From positions 43,340 to 107,339 of the forward strand of contig URRR01000007.1 of NCBI GenBank assembly GCA_900550365.1: a stretch of 64,000 nucleotides of DNA, read 5' to 3'. Origin of the DNA: an uncultured Prevotella sp. Its GTDB lineage: Bacteria; Bacteroidota; Bacteroidia; Bacteroidales; Bacteroidaceae. Shown one piece after another: positions 40,006-48,297 of the stretch. A program made the position numbers and the translations under genes. The first letter of the stretch is position 1. The number at the start of each line of letters is the position of its first letter. The notes beneath the pieces were generated by a model. That model saw only the letters and a list, made by a program, of their open reading frames with translations. It was not told the origin of the DNA and did not search any database.

Positions 40006-41028
40006 ATGGACAAGACCGCTATTGTTATCCTTAACTGGAACGGGGTGAAGATGCTTACACGCTTTTTGCCTAACGTGTTAGACTATTCACGGGATGAGGC
40101 AGTTGTCTATGTGGCCGACAACGGGTCAACGGATAATTCGCTTGAAGTTCTCAAACGTCATTTTCCTGAGGTGCGTCTTGTGTTGCTTGACAAGAACTAT
40201 GGTTTTGCCGAAGGCTATAACCGTGCCCTGCAACAGATAGAAGCCAAGTATTATGTGCTGCTCAATTCAGACGTGGAAGTGTCTCATCACTGGCTCACTC
40301 CGTTGACGGAGTTCATGGATAACAACCCTGATGCTGCCGCGTGCCAGCCCAAATTATTGGCTGAGAAAGACCGTGACGCATACGAATATGCCGGTGCCTG
40401 CGGCGGTTATCTTGACCGTTACGGTTATCCTTTCTGCCGAGGCAGGATATTTGATACCGTCGAAAATGACAACGGACAGTATGATTATGAGACCGAAATA
40501 CTGTGGGCAACGGGGGCGTGCATGATGATACGTGCTGAGGATTTCATGCGTTCGGGCGGTTTCGACGCACGTTTCTTTGCCCATAGCGAGGAGATTGACC
40601 TTTGTTGGCGTCTCCGTCTGATGGGCAGGAAGATATTCTGCGTGCCCGACAGTTACGTCTATCACGTTGGCGGAGGCACGTTGCCAAAGAATAATCCGAT
40701 GAAAACCTACCTTAATTTCCGCAACAATCTGACGATGCTTTACAAGAATCTGTCTGACAATGAGTTACGTCCTGTAATGCGTATGCGCGTCTTGCTTGAT
40801 TACATAGCTGCCTTTCAGGCACTCTTATCCGGACGGACAGGTGACTTCAAGGCAATTATCAACGGGCGCAAGGCATTCAAGGCGTGGCTTCCGGAGTATC
40901 GAAAGGTGAGGGAAGAGGTGCAGGCCAAACGTGCGGTTGATGATGTTCCGAGTATTTACCGACGCTCAATTCTTTGGCAATATTATGCCAAAGATCATAA
41001 AAAATATTCAGACTTGGATAAGGATTAG
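40006..41028 (+). CDS. family 2 glycosyltransferase
   Basis: A 340-residue GT-A fold transferase (AIVILNWNGVKMLTRFLPNV at the N-terminus, ADNGSTDNS, NYGFAEGYNRAL, LLNSDVEV with the metal-binding acidic pair, later GGFDARFFAHSEEIDLCWR). It resembles rhamnosyl or galactofuranosyl transferases that build surface glycans. The sugar and acceptor are not shown. It begins 2 bp after mtaB, so it is cotranscribed with it. It has no strong membrane segment. Confidence 0.9.
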   Translation: MDKTAIVILNWNGVKMLTRFLPNVLDYSRDEAVVYVADNGSTDNSLEVLKRHFPEVRLVLLDKNYGFAEGYNRALQQIEAKYYVLLNSDVEVSHHWLTPLTEFMDNNPDAAACQPKLLAEKDRDAYEYAGACGGYLDRYGYPFCRGRIFDTVENDNGQYDYETEILWATGACMMIRAEDFMRSGGFDARFFAHSEEIDLCWRLRLMGRKIFCVPDSYVYHVGGGTLPKNNPMKTYLNFRNNLTMLYKNLSDNELRPVMRMRVLLDYIAAFQALLSGRTGDFKAIINGRKAFKAWLPEYRKVREEVQAKRAVDDVPSIYRRSILWQYYAKDHKKYSDLDKD

Positions 41029-41069
41029 TTTCCGTTTGCGGTTAATTCACAGCATGCCGATAGTGCGGT

Positions 41070-41768
41070 TTATTGTTTTGAGAATCCGAGCGAAAGAACA
41101 CTGAAACGTTCGGCTCCGCCCTTCATAAGTTCATTGGCGCATGAAATAACCGTCGCACCGGTTGTTACTACATCGTCGACAATAAGTATATGCCGGGCGT
41201 TAATGCTTTTCCCGCTTTTCAGAGTGAACTGGTCCGCTACATTTTCGTTTCTCTGCCAGCGGTTAAGTTGCGTCTGGCTACGCTTGAACGGCTTTCTTTT
41301 TATTACGTTTCTGATTATCGGCAGCCCTGTCATCTCGCTTATTCCCCGTGCTATCTCCATGCTCTGGTTATATCCACGTTCCCTTTTTCTGTTTTTTGCG
41401 AGCGGTATAGGCAATATTGCGTCTATGCCGTTGAAGAAGCCGTCTGCCTTTATCTCCTCGGCAAATGCACGCCCCATGAGTTCGCCCACTTCAGGATGAT
41501 TGAAGTATTTCATGGAGTAAATAATCCTGCTTGGAGCTGAGTGGGCACGGTAAAAGAACATAGCCGCGGCACGCTCAACGGGCATCCTGCCCCAGAACAT
41601 GCGCGCCATCTCGTTGTCATACGGCTTTTTTGAATAATGCGTGCGTGGCAAATCAAGGTTGCATGCCGAACAGATAACATCCTCGCCTATGGCCAGCCGG
41701 CATCCGCACATGGCGCATTGCCGTGGCGAAATGAGGTTGAACAGCTTGACTATAAGCTCGGCAAACAC
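41070..41768 (-). CDS. ComF family phosphoribosyltransferase-fold protein
   Basis: A 232-residue ComF/GntX-type protein with an N-terminal zinc-binding part (CAMCGCRL and CSACNLDL) and the PRPP-binding loop ILIVDDVVTTGAT near the C-terminus. In naturally competent bacteria ComF aids DNA uptake; here competence is not evident and the role is open. It is convergent with the glycosyltransferase gene and followed on its 5' side by a low-complexity zone. Confidence 0.88.
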   Translation of the reverse strand: MFAELIVKLFNLISPRQCAMCGCRLAIGEDVICSACNLDLPRTHYSKKPYDNEMARMFWGRMPVERAAAMFFYRAHSAPSRIIYSMKYFNHPEVGELMGRAFAEEIKADGFFNGIDAILPIPLAKNRKRERGYNQSMEIARGISEMTGLPIIRNVIKRKPFKRSQTQLNRWQRNENVADQFTLKSGKSINARHILIVDDVVTTGATVISCANELMKGGAERFSVLSLGFSKQ

Positions 41769-41777
41769 GGAAATTAA

Positions 41778-41941
41778 TTAAGAATTAAGAGGGAAGAATT
41801 AAGAATTAGTAGTAAAGGAGAGAAGTAGTAAGGAGTAAATGAATGAAGAATTAAGAGTTAAGAATTAAGAAAAATATTCTTGCCGATGTACAAATTAGCA
41901 TGGCATTTTTTCTTAATTCTTAACTCTTAATACTTAATTTC
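41778..41941. repeat. low-complexity region with mirrored TTAAGAATT arms
   Basis: The left arm (about 41778-41872) is made of AAGAATTAAGA and GTAGTAAGGAGTAAA pieces; the right arm (about 41908-41940) reads TTCTTAATTCTTAACTCTTA. They are near reverse complements, as in the zones at 1325 and 24876. No gene is seen. Confidence 0.65.
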
Positions 41942-43423
41942 TTAGTAGCTTCTTGCTATTATCACGCGCTGTGTGGCCGGCTTACCCGATACCATGTCAA
42001 CGCCGGGAGTCTGCTCTACGCCGAACGGCACGCAGCGGATTGTGGCCTGAGTCTCCTCTTTGATGCGGGCCTCGGTCTCTGCGGTACCGTCCCAGTGGCA
42101 GAGGAAGAAGCCACCGTCCTTGATGCGCTCCTTAAACTCATCATAGTTGTCACACTCGTAGATGTGCGCGTCACGGAAAGCCTTAGCCTTTTTGAACATG
42201 TTCTCCTGAATGTCTTTCAGCAGACCTTCAACGCGCTCAACGATACCGTCAACAGGAACAGTCTCTTTTTCGAGCGTGTCGCGGCGCATTATCTCGAGCG
42301 TATTGTTCTCAAGGTCGCGTCCGCCCATTACAAGACGGACGGGCACACCCTTCAGTTCATAGTCAGCGAATTTGAAGCCCGGGCGCTTGTTGTCAGCGTT
42401 GTCATACTTCACAGATATGCCAGCCTCACGCAGAGCGTTGATTATCGGGGTCAGCTTCTCTGTGATAGCAGCCATCTGCTCGGCACCCTTTGTGATAGGA
42501 ATGATGACCACCTGGATAGGCGCAAGCATCGGAGGCAGCACCAGTCCGTTGTCGTCAGAGTGGGTCATTATGAGCGCGCCGATAAGTCGGGTAGACACTC
42601 CCCACGACGTAGCCCAAACATATTCAGGCTTATTTTCCTTGTTAAGATAGGTCACGTCAAACGCTTTTGCGAAGTTCTGGCCGAGGAAGTGGCTCGTGCC
42701 GCTCTGCAAAGCCTTGCCGTCCTGCATCATAGCTTCGATAGTGTAAGTGTTAAGCGCTCCTGCGAAACGCTCCGTCTCGCTCTTTACACCCTGAACAACG
42801 GGCACGGCCATCCACTTCTCAGCGAAGTCGGCATATACGTGGAGCATCTTCTGTGCTTCCTCCTCAGCCTCCTCGCGTGTGGCGTGAGCTGTGTGGCCTT
42901 CCTGCCAAAGGAACTCAGACGTGCGCAGGAACGGGCGTGTACGCATCTCCCAGCGCATTACGTTACACCACTGATTGCACATCAGGGGCAGGTCACGGTA
43001 AGAGTGAATCCAGTTCTTGTATGTGTTCCATATGATAGTCTCAGATGTCGGGCGGATGATGAGTTCCTCCTCGAGTTTGGCCGTAGGGTCAACCTCAACG
43101 CCGCTCTTGTCCTCCTTGGCGCGCAGGCGATAGTGAGTCACCACGGCACACTCTTTTGCAAAGCCCTCGACATGCTCAGCCTCTCTTGAAAGGAACGACT
43201 TGGGGATAAGCAGCGGGAAGTAAGCGTTCTGCGCACCGGTCTCCTTGAACATCTTGTCAAGCTGCTGCTGCATCTTTTCCCATATTGCGTAGCCGTAAGG
43301 CTTGATAACCATGCATCCGCGCACGGCAGACTGCTCGGCAAGGTCAGCCTTGGTAACCAGGTCGTTATACCACTGACTGTAATTGTCAGCTCTTTTGGTC
43401 AGGTCTTTTAATTCTTTAGCCAT
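41942..43423 (-). CDS. proS: prolyl-tRNA synthetase (short, archaeal/eukaryote-like type)
   Basis: A 493-residue class II synthetase charging tRNA-Pro. Motif 2 (RWEMRTRPFLRTSEFLWQEGHTAHAT) region and motif 3-type SWGVSTRLIGAL are clear, and the C-terminal zinc-binding-like domain is present; there is no bacterial insertion domain, so it is the eukaryote/archaea-like form. The start at 43423 (MAKELKDLTKRAD) is preferred over 43468 because a -7 box TAAGTTTG lies on the minus strand at 43463-43456, inside the longer frame. Confidence 0.95.
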   Translation of the reverse strand: MAKELKDLTKRADNYSQWYNDLVTKADLAEQSAVRGCMVIKPYGYAIWEKMQQQLDKMFKETGAQNAYFPLLIPKSFLSREAEHVEGFAKECAVVTHYRLRAKEDKSGVEVDPTAKLEEELIIRPTSETIIWNTYKNWIHSYRDLPLMCNQWCNVMRWEMRTRPFLRTSEFLWQEGHTAHATREEAEEEAQKMLHVYADFAEKWMAVPVVQGVKSETERFAGALNTYTIEAMMQDGKALQSGTSHFLGQNFAKAFDVTYLNKENKPEYVWATSWGVSTRLIGALIMTHSDDNGLVLPPMLAPIQVVIIPITKGAEQMAAITEKLTPIINALREAGISVKYDNADNKRPGFKFADYELKGVPVRLVMGGRDLENNTLEIMRRDTLEKETVPVDGIVERVEGLLKDIQENMFKKAKAFRDAHIYECDNYDEFKERIKDGGFFLCHWDGTAETEARIKEETQATIRCVPFGVEQTPGVDMVSGKPATQRVIIARSY

Positions 43424-43710
43424 GATATAAATGCTTGTTTTTACGAATTTGGATGCAAACTTACACATTTTTTACGTAATATTGAAATAATCCGGCCACT
43501 TTCCTGCTGTATTACGGGCTTTCGGCATAGTGCCGGCGGCTGAGTGGGCGCTATGCCTTCAGCGGCTTTTGTTTTTACACCATGCAACCGCTCAGGCCGT
43601 AAAGCCTTACATTATGTCATCTCAAAAATGTACGGAATTTCAGCTGAAATAGAATTTTCGTGCCGTTTCTGCCTGTCCGTTATGTCGCTGAGGCAGGCTC
43701 GTTCTGTTCT

Positions 43711-43835
43711 GTTTTTCGCCAAAACAGAGGTCCGAAGGCCGTCAACACGTCTGCAAAAGGCCGCAATTACGAACCTCAAAGGGCATCTCCGGCCATGCCA
43801 AAGACCGTCTTTGAGGATGAAAAAGACGACTAATC
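43711..43835. repeat. 22-bp phased word array, locus G (about 6 units)
   Basis: Words at 43711 (GTTTTTCGCCAAAAC), 43733 (CGAAGGCCGTCAACA), 43755 (AAAAGGCCGCAATTA), 43777 (CAAAGGGCATCTCCG), 43799 (CAAAGACCGTCTTTG, palindromic apart from its centre) and 43821 (AAAAGACGACTAATC). The phase is exact although words are more diverged than in other arrays. Confidence 0.8.
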
Positions 43836-44101
43836 AGCGTTTGTTTGGCCGTTTCAGTTGCACATATCGCTACCGTCATACGATAACGTCCGCCATTACA
43901 GATATTTACGTTTGCACACTGAAAACGGGCGTATTTCCGTCCACCGGCATTTTGCTGGCAAATATCGCAAGTACAGCGCCTTACACGCAAGCAAATTGAA
44001 AGCTGTATAGCCCTGCCGCGCACATTATGTCATTTTCACTATAACGATATCCGATTTTCATCTAAATAAGATTTTTTATGATAAAACATATATACAAATC
44101 A

Positions 44102-44131
44102 TTGCCAGGTAAGGGAAAAGTTGTACTTTTG
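44102..44131 (+). promoter_or_regulatory. promoter of the OmpA-like lipoprotein gene
   Basis: TTG (44102-44104), 19 bp, TACTTTTG (44124-44131), about 33 bp before the ATG at 44165. Confidence 0.7.
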
Positions 44132-44164
44132 TAATGATTTTAAAATTTAAAACATTTAAAGGTT

Positions 44165-44845
44165 ATGAAGAAGTTAAAGGTTATAACGTTAGGCTTATGT
44201 GCGGCACTGCTTGTAAGCTGTAGCACCAAGACCGGTACAGGCGCGCTCATAGGTACGGGTGCCGGCACGTTTGTCGGCGGAGTGATAGGCAAGATTGCGG
44301 GCAACACTGCCGTTGGAGCCGTTGTCGGTGCAGCCGTAGGCGCAGGTACAGGAGCGCTCATAGGCAAGCACATGGACAAGGTGAAGGCTGAGACCGAGGC
44401 ACAGCTTGCCGAGTCGGCAAAGGTAGAGGAAGTGACCGATGCCAACGGACTGAAGGCTGTAAAGGTAACTTTTGATTCAGGAATATTGTTTGCTCTTAAC
44501 AAGGCTGACCTCAACGCTACATCCAAGAACGAACTGGCAAAATTCTCAACCGTACTGAAGAACAACAACACCTGCTCTGTAGACATTCAGGGTTACACCG
44601 ACTCAACGGGTAACGACGGTATCAATATACCGCTGAGCCAGCAGAGAGCAGAGGCCGTGTCGTCATATCTCAAGTCATGCGGCGTAAGCGCAAGCCAGAT
44701 TGAGAAGGTGCAGGGATACGGCTCGTCTAACCCTGTGGCCGACAACTCTACTAAGGAGGGCCAGGCGCAGAACCGCCGTGTTGAGGTGTATCTGTATGCA
44801 AGCCAGGAAATGATAGATGCCGCCAACAACGGTACGTTGAATTGA
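44165..44845 (+). CDS. OmpA-family lipoprotein with glycine-zipper domain
   Basis: A 226-residue lipoprotein (lipobox LLVSC, Cys19). Residues 25-75 form a glycine-zipper stretch (GALIGTGAGTFVGGVIGKIA and GAAVGAGTGALIG), and the C-terminal half is an OmpA peptidoglycan-binding domain (QGYTDSTGNDGINIPLSQQR, VQGYGSSNPVADN, QNRRVEVYL). It tethers the outer membrane to the wall, like Pal or YiaD. It has its own promoter and is followed by mtgA after a stem-loop. Confidence 0.92.
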   Translation: MKKLKVITLGLCAALLVSCSTKTGTGALIGTGAGTFVGGVIGKIAGNTAVGAVVGAAVGAGTGALIGKHMDKVKAETEAQLAESAKVEEVTDANGLKAVKVTFDSGILFALNKADLNATSKNELAKFSTVLKNNNTCSVDIQGYTDSTGNDGINIPLSQQRAEAVSSYLKSCGVSASQIEKVQGYGSSNPVADNSTKEGQAQNRRVEVYLYASQEMIDAANNGTLN

Positions 44846-44873
44846 TTTGTAAGCAAATTTATGATTTCTTAAT

Positions 44874-44901
44874 CTGCGGGCAGGCGTATGTCTGCCCGCA
44901 G
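44874..44901 (+). terminator. stem-loop between OmpA-like gene and mtgA
   Basis: CTGCGGGCAG (44874-44883) pairs perfectly with CTGCCCGCAG (44892-44901), 8-nt loop. Only a short T-stretch follows, and the mtgA ATG is 8 bases on, so it may limit read-through or hide the mtgA start. Confidence 0.55.
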
Positions 44902-44909
44902 GAAAGTTT

Positions 44910-45650
44910 ATGATACGACTTAAATTTATAGGAAAAATTGTGCGTTGGGTGGTGGTTGCCTTCTTCGGCTCCACCATTCTTGCTGTTGTGGCGTTACGCT
45001 TCATTCCCGTTTATTTCACCCCTCTTATGTTCATCCGCTGCGCCGAGCAGATAAAAAACGGCGAGAGCGTCAGGCTGCATCACCACTGGGTGCCGCTCGA
45101 AAAGATATCGCGCCATATGCCCGTGGCTGTAATGGCCAGCGAGGATCAGCGCTTCCTGCTGCATCACGGGTTTGACTATGACGCAATACAGAAGGCCGCC
45201 ATGAACAATCTTAAGGGCGGCCACATGCGCGGCGGCAGCACCATATCGCAGCAGACGGCCAAGAACGTGTTCCTGTGGCCGGGCCGCTCGTGGGTGCGCA
45301 AGGGGCTTGAGGCCTATTTCACGGTACTCATCGAGTTTATGTGGAGCAAGCAACGGATAATGGAGGTGTATCTTAACTCGATAGAGATGGGGCCGGGCAT
45401 ATACGGCGTAGAGGCCGTGGCGCGCGACAATTTCGGCAAGAACGCCGCTGACCTGTTCCGCAGTGAGTGTGCCCTGATTGCCGCCACGCTGCCTAATCCG
45501 CTGAAGTTCAGCTCAAAGACACCAAGCGCATATATGAACAAGCGCCGCCGCCAGATAGAGCAGCAGATGAGGTTTATCCCCTCGTTCCCGGCTGAAGGCG
45601 AGGACTATGACCCCGAGACATCCGCAGGCGGAGTGTACCGTAACAAGTAA
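44910..45650 (+). CDS. mtgA: monofunctional peptidoglycan transglycosylase
   Basis: A 246-residue GT51 transglycosylase polymerising lipid II into glycan strands. An N-terminal membrane helix (residues about 8-35) anchors it, and the catalytic motifs are ASEDQRFLLHHGFD and GGSTISQQTAKNVFLW, with VYLNSIEMGPGIYG following. No transpeptidase domain is present, so it is the MtgA form. It has no promoter of its own that I can see. Confidence 0.95.
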   Translation: MIRLKFIGKIVRWVVVAFFGSTILAVVALRFIPVYFTPLMFIRCAEQIKNGESVRLHHHWVPLEKISRHMPVAVMASEDQRFLLHHGFDYDAIQKAAMNNLKGGHMRGGSTISQQTAKNVFLWPGRSWVRKGLEAYFTVLIEFMWSKQRIMEVYLNSIEMGPGIYGVEAVARDNFGKNAADLFRSECALIAATLPNPLKFSSKTPSAYMNKRRRQIEQQMRFIPSFPAEGEDYDPETSAGGVYRNK

Positions 45651-45678
45651 ATGCCCTGAACTCTTAAATACAACAACC

Positions 45679-48036
45679 ATGTTTCTTGATGAATTGAACG
45701 AAAGCCAGCGTAAGGCTGTTGAGTATTGTGACGGTCCGTCTTTGGTCATAGCCGGAGCCGGGTCTGGCAAGACGCGCGTGCTTACTTACAAGATAGCCTA
45801 TCTGTTGAGCCAAGGCATGATGCCGTGGGACATCCTTGCCCTTACATTCACCAACAAGGCGGCCAACGAGATGAAGCAGCGTATCGGTGCGCTGGTGGGC
45901 ATTGACCTGGCACGTAAGCTCAACATGGGCACGTTTCACAGCGTGTTCTCACGCATATTGAGGGTCGAGGCCGCGGCTCTTGGCTATGAATCTAACTTCA
46001 CGATATACGACGAGGCTGACTCGCGAAGCCTCGTCAAGGCTATTATCAAGGAAATGCAGCTTGACGACAAGCTGTATAAGCCGGCATCGGTCAGCTCACG
46101 TATCAGCATGGCAAAGAATCATCTTGTCATGCCTTCGGAGTATGCTGTGACGAAGAACCTTATTGAGCGCGACCGTGAACAGCGCATGCCAGCAATGAGC
46201 GCGATATATTCGGCTTACTGCGAACGCTGCAAAATGGCCAATGCCATGGACTTTGACGACCTACTGACGAATACGTTCACGCTGTTCAACGAGCATGAGG
46301 AAATCCGTAAAAAATATGCCGGCAGATTTAAATACATCCTCGTTGACGAGTATCAGGACACAAACGCGGTGCAGCAGAAGATTGTGTGGCAGCTTTCAAA
46401 GGAGCATCTTCACGTATGCGCCGTGGGCGATGACGCGCAGAGTATTTATGCTTTCCGTGGCGCGAATATCGACAACATACTCGACTTTACTGACCAGTTC
46501 AAGGGTACGCAGCTGTTCAAGCTTGAGCAGAACTACCGCAGCACACAGCGCATTGTGCAGGCTGCCAACAGCCTGATACGCCACAATGAACGGCAGATAC
46601 CTAAGGATGTGTACAGCCGTAACGACGAGGGCGAGAGCCTGGTACTGAAAGAAGCGTACAGCGACAAGGAGGAGGCGCTGATTGTATGCAAGGAGATAAA
46701 GCGACTCAGGCATGAGGAGCATTCAGAATACTCTGATTTTGCCGTGCTTTACCGTACTAACTCGCAGAGCCGCAGCTTTGAGGAAGCCATGCGCAAGGCC
46801 GGCATACCTTATAAAATATATGGCGGTCTGAGTTTTTATCAGCGTAAAGAGATAAAGGATATCATAGCTTATTTCCGCATGGTGGTGAACCCTGACGACG
46901 AGGAAGCGTTCAAGCGGATAATCAATTACCCGAAGCGTGGCATCGGTGACACGACCGTTGCCAAAATTGCCGGGCTTGCCTCGGTAGGCGGAGTAAGTCT
47001 CTGGCGTGTGATATGTGAGCCTGACACTTACGGATTGTCCGTGACTAAGGGTACGATGAGCAAGATTGACGGCTTCAGGCAGCTTATTCTCGGGTTTATG
47101 GAAAAGTGCGCCAAGGTTGACGCTTATGCCCTCGGAGTGGAGATTGTGAAAGCCAGCGGAGTGTCGGCGGACATCTACGCCGACAAGTCTCCTGAGAACA
47201 TGTCGCGTCAGGAGAATCTTGAAGAGCTGCTTGGCAGCATGCAGGAATTTGTTGAAAGCCGCATGGAGGAGGGGCGCGAGAACGAAATAGGCCTGGCAGA
47301 CTTTCTCCGTGAAGTGTCGTTACAGACTGATATTGAGAGTGATACGGCTGATGACGATGCAAGCAGGGTGTCACTTATGACCGTGCACAGTGCCAAGGGA
47401 CTTGAGTTCCCTACGGTGTTTGTAGTAGGTTTGGAAGAAAATATTTTTCCGAGTCTTATGTCAATGAACAGCCGCCGTGAGCTTGAAGAGGAACGTCGCC
47501 TGCTGTATGTGGCGATAACCCGTGCCGAGCGGCATTGTTATCTTACATATGCAAAAAGCCGTTTCCGTTACGGACGTATGGAGATGGAGGCTCCGAGTCG
47601 GTTCCTCAGAGACATAAGTCCTGACCTGCTGAAGATTGACAAGGCAGGAGAAGCAGTGCTACGGTCGGGCGGCGGATTGTTTTCGTCACGCACTGAACAA
47701 TATGGCCGTTGGCAGAACAGCCGCCCCGTGGCTACACAGTTTAAGGCTGATCCGAAACCTCGTGAGGCTGTGCATCGTGAAGCTCCGCCTGTTAAAGATA
47801 CATTCTCGCCGAGTTTCCGCCGGCTGAAAGCTGTCGCCGCGTCTGGTGACAGACATGTAAAGACCGCTGTATCAGGTCTTAGTGAAGGATGCGCCATCGA
47901 GCATGAACGCTTCGGAATTGGTAAAGTAGTAAGGCTTGAAGGGGCAGGGGAGAACTTGAAAGCCACTGTCCAGTTTGAAAATGCCGGTCAGAAACAGCTT
48001 CTTGTGAAGTTCGCAAGATTTAAGGTCATCGGATAA
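45679..48036 (+). CDS. pcrA: UvrD/PcrA-type DNA helicase
   Basis: A 785-residue superfamily 1A helicase acting in repair and replication: LNESQRKAVEYCDGPSLVIA, Walker A GAGSGKTRVL, ALTFTNKAANEMK, the DEYQDTN box, QSIYAFRGA, NYRST and SAKGLEFPTVF. The C-terminal end (IEHERFGIGKVVRLEG) is the RNA-polymerase-binding Tudor-like region. The start at 45679 (MFLDELNESQ) is the homologous one; the longer frame from 45607 overlaps mtgA. UvrD and PcrA cannot be told apart from sequence alone here. Confidence 0.94.
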   Translation: MFLDELNESQRKAVEYCDGPSLVIAGAGSGKTRVLTYKIAYLLSQGMMPWDILALTFTNKAANEMKQRIGALVGIDLARKLNMGTFHSVFSRILRVEAAALGYESNFTIYDEADSRSLVKAIIKEMQLDDKLYKPASVSSRISMAKNHLVMPSEYAVTKNLIERDREQRMPAMSAIYSAYCERCKMANAMDFDDLLTNTFTLFNEHEEIRKKYAGRFKYILVDEYQDTNAVQQKIVWQLSKEHLHVCAVGDDAQSIYAFRGANIDNILDFTDQFKGTQLFKLEQNYRSTQRIVQAANSLIRHNERQIPKDVYSRNDEGESLVLKEAYSDKEEALIVCKEIKRLRHEEHSEYSDFAVLYRTNSQSRSFEEAMRKAGIPYKIYGGLSFYQRKEIKDIIAYFRMVVNPDDEEAFKRIINYPKRGIGDTTVAKIAGLASVGGVSLWRVICEPDTYGLSVTKGTMSKIDGFRQLILGFMEKCAKVDAYALGVEIVKASGVSADIYADKSPENMSRQENLEELLGSMQEFVESRMEEGRENEIGLADFLREVSLQTDIESDTADDDASRVSLMTVHSAKGLEFPTVFVVGLEENIFPSLMSMNSRRELEEERRLLYVAITRAERHCYLTYAKSRFRYGRMEMEAPSRFLRDISPDLLKIDKAGEAVLRSGGGLFSSRTEQYGRWQNSRPVATQFKADPKPREAVHREAPPVKDTFSPSFRRLKAVAASGDRHVKTAVSGLSEGCAIEHERFGIGKVVRLEGAGENLKATVQFENAGQKQLLVKFARFKVIG

Positions 48037-48053
48037 TATTTGTTGAAAAACAG

Positions 48054-48105
48054 AAAACGGACTATCATCTTTCTGCAGATTTTCAGAAAAATGATAGTCC
48101 GTTTT
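48054..48105. terminator. bidirectional terminator
   Basis: AAAACGGACTATCAT (48054-48068) pairs perfectly with ATGATAGTCCGTTTT (48091-48105). A T-run continues on the plus strand and an A-run precedes, so it can stop transcription from both the helicase gene and the convergent small gene. Confidence 0.88.
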
Positions 48106-48279
48106 TTATTCTTTGCAGTCTTTTTTCTTATTTTTATTGCATGCTTCTTTCAGCGGACAGCCGGCGCATGTCTTGTCTTTTGCCGTGAGCGCTTTGTAAA
48201 TACGCCACGATGCATAGGCAAATGCGCATGCAATCACCACGATTACAATAATGAGCTGAATTAATTCATGCTGTTTCAT
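48106..48279 (-). CDS. FeoB-associated Cys-rich membrane protein
   Basis: A 57-residue protein with one membrane helix (residues 6-24) and a cysteine-rich tail (TCAGCPLKEACNKNKKKDC). This is the pattern of small FeoB-associated proteins thought to help ferrous iron transport, though no feoAB lies in the window. It begins 19 bp after the double ABC ATPase gene and closes that leftward operon just before a strong terminator. An overlapping plus-strand frame (48040-48264) is discounted. Confidence 0.85.
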   Translation of the reverse strand: MKQHELIQLIIVIVVIACAFAYASWRIYKALTAKDKTCAGCPLKEACNKNKKKDCKE

Positions 48280-48297
48280 ACGTCATGCAGTAATGCA

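Larger units (their letters stand above)
43424..44164. other. intergenic region between divergent proS and OmpA-like genes
   Basis: About 740 bp. It contains the proS -7 box, a stem GGCATAG (43523-43529) / CTATGCC (43551-43557), a word array (43711-43835) and the OmpA-gene promoter. An open frame at 43544-43999 only reads through the array and is not called. Confidence 0.6.

Noticed and set aside
43544..43999. 151-codon frame between proS and the OmpA-like gene
   Set aside because: It reads through word array G, and its composition is not protein-like.
48040..48264. 74-codon plus-strand frame after the helicase gene
   Set aside because: It begins in the bidirectional terminator and overlaps the FeoB-associated gene, which has clear motifs on the other strand.
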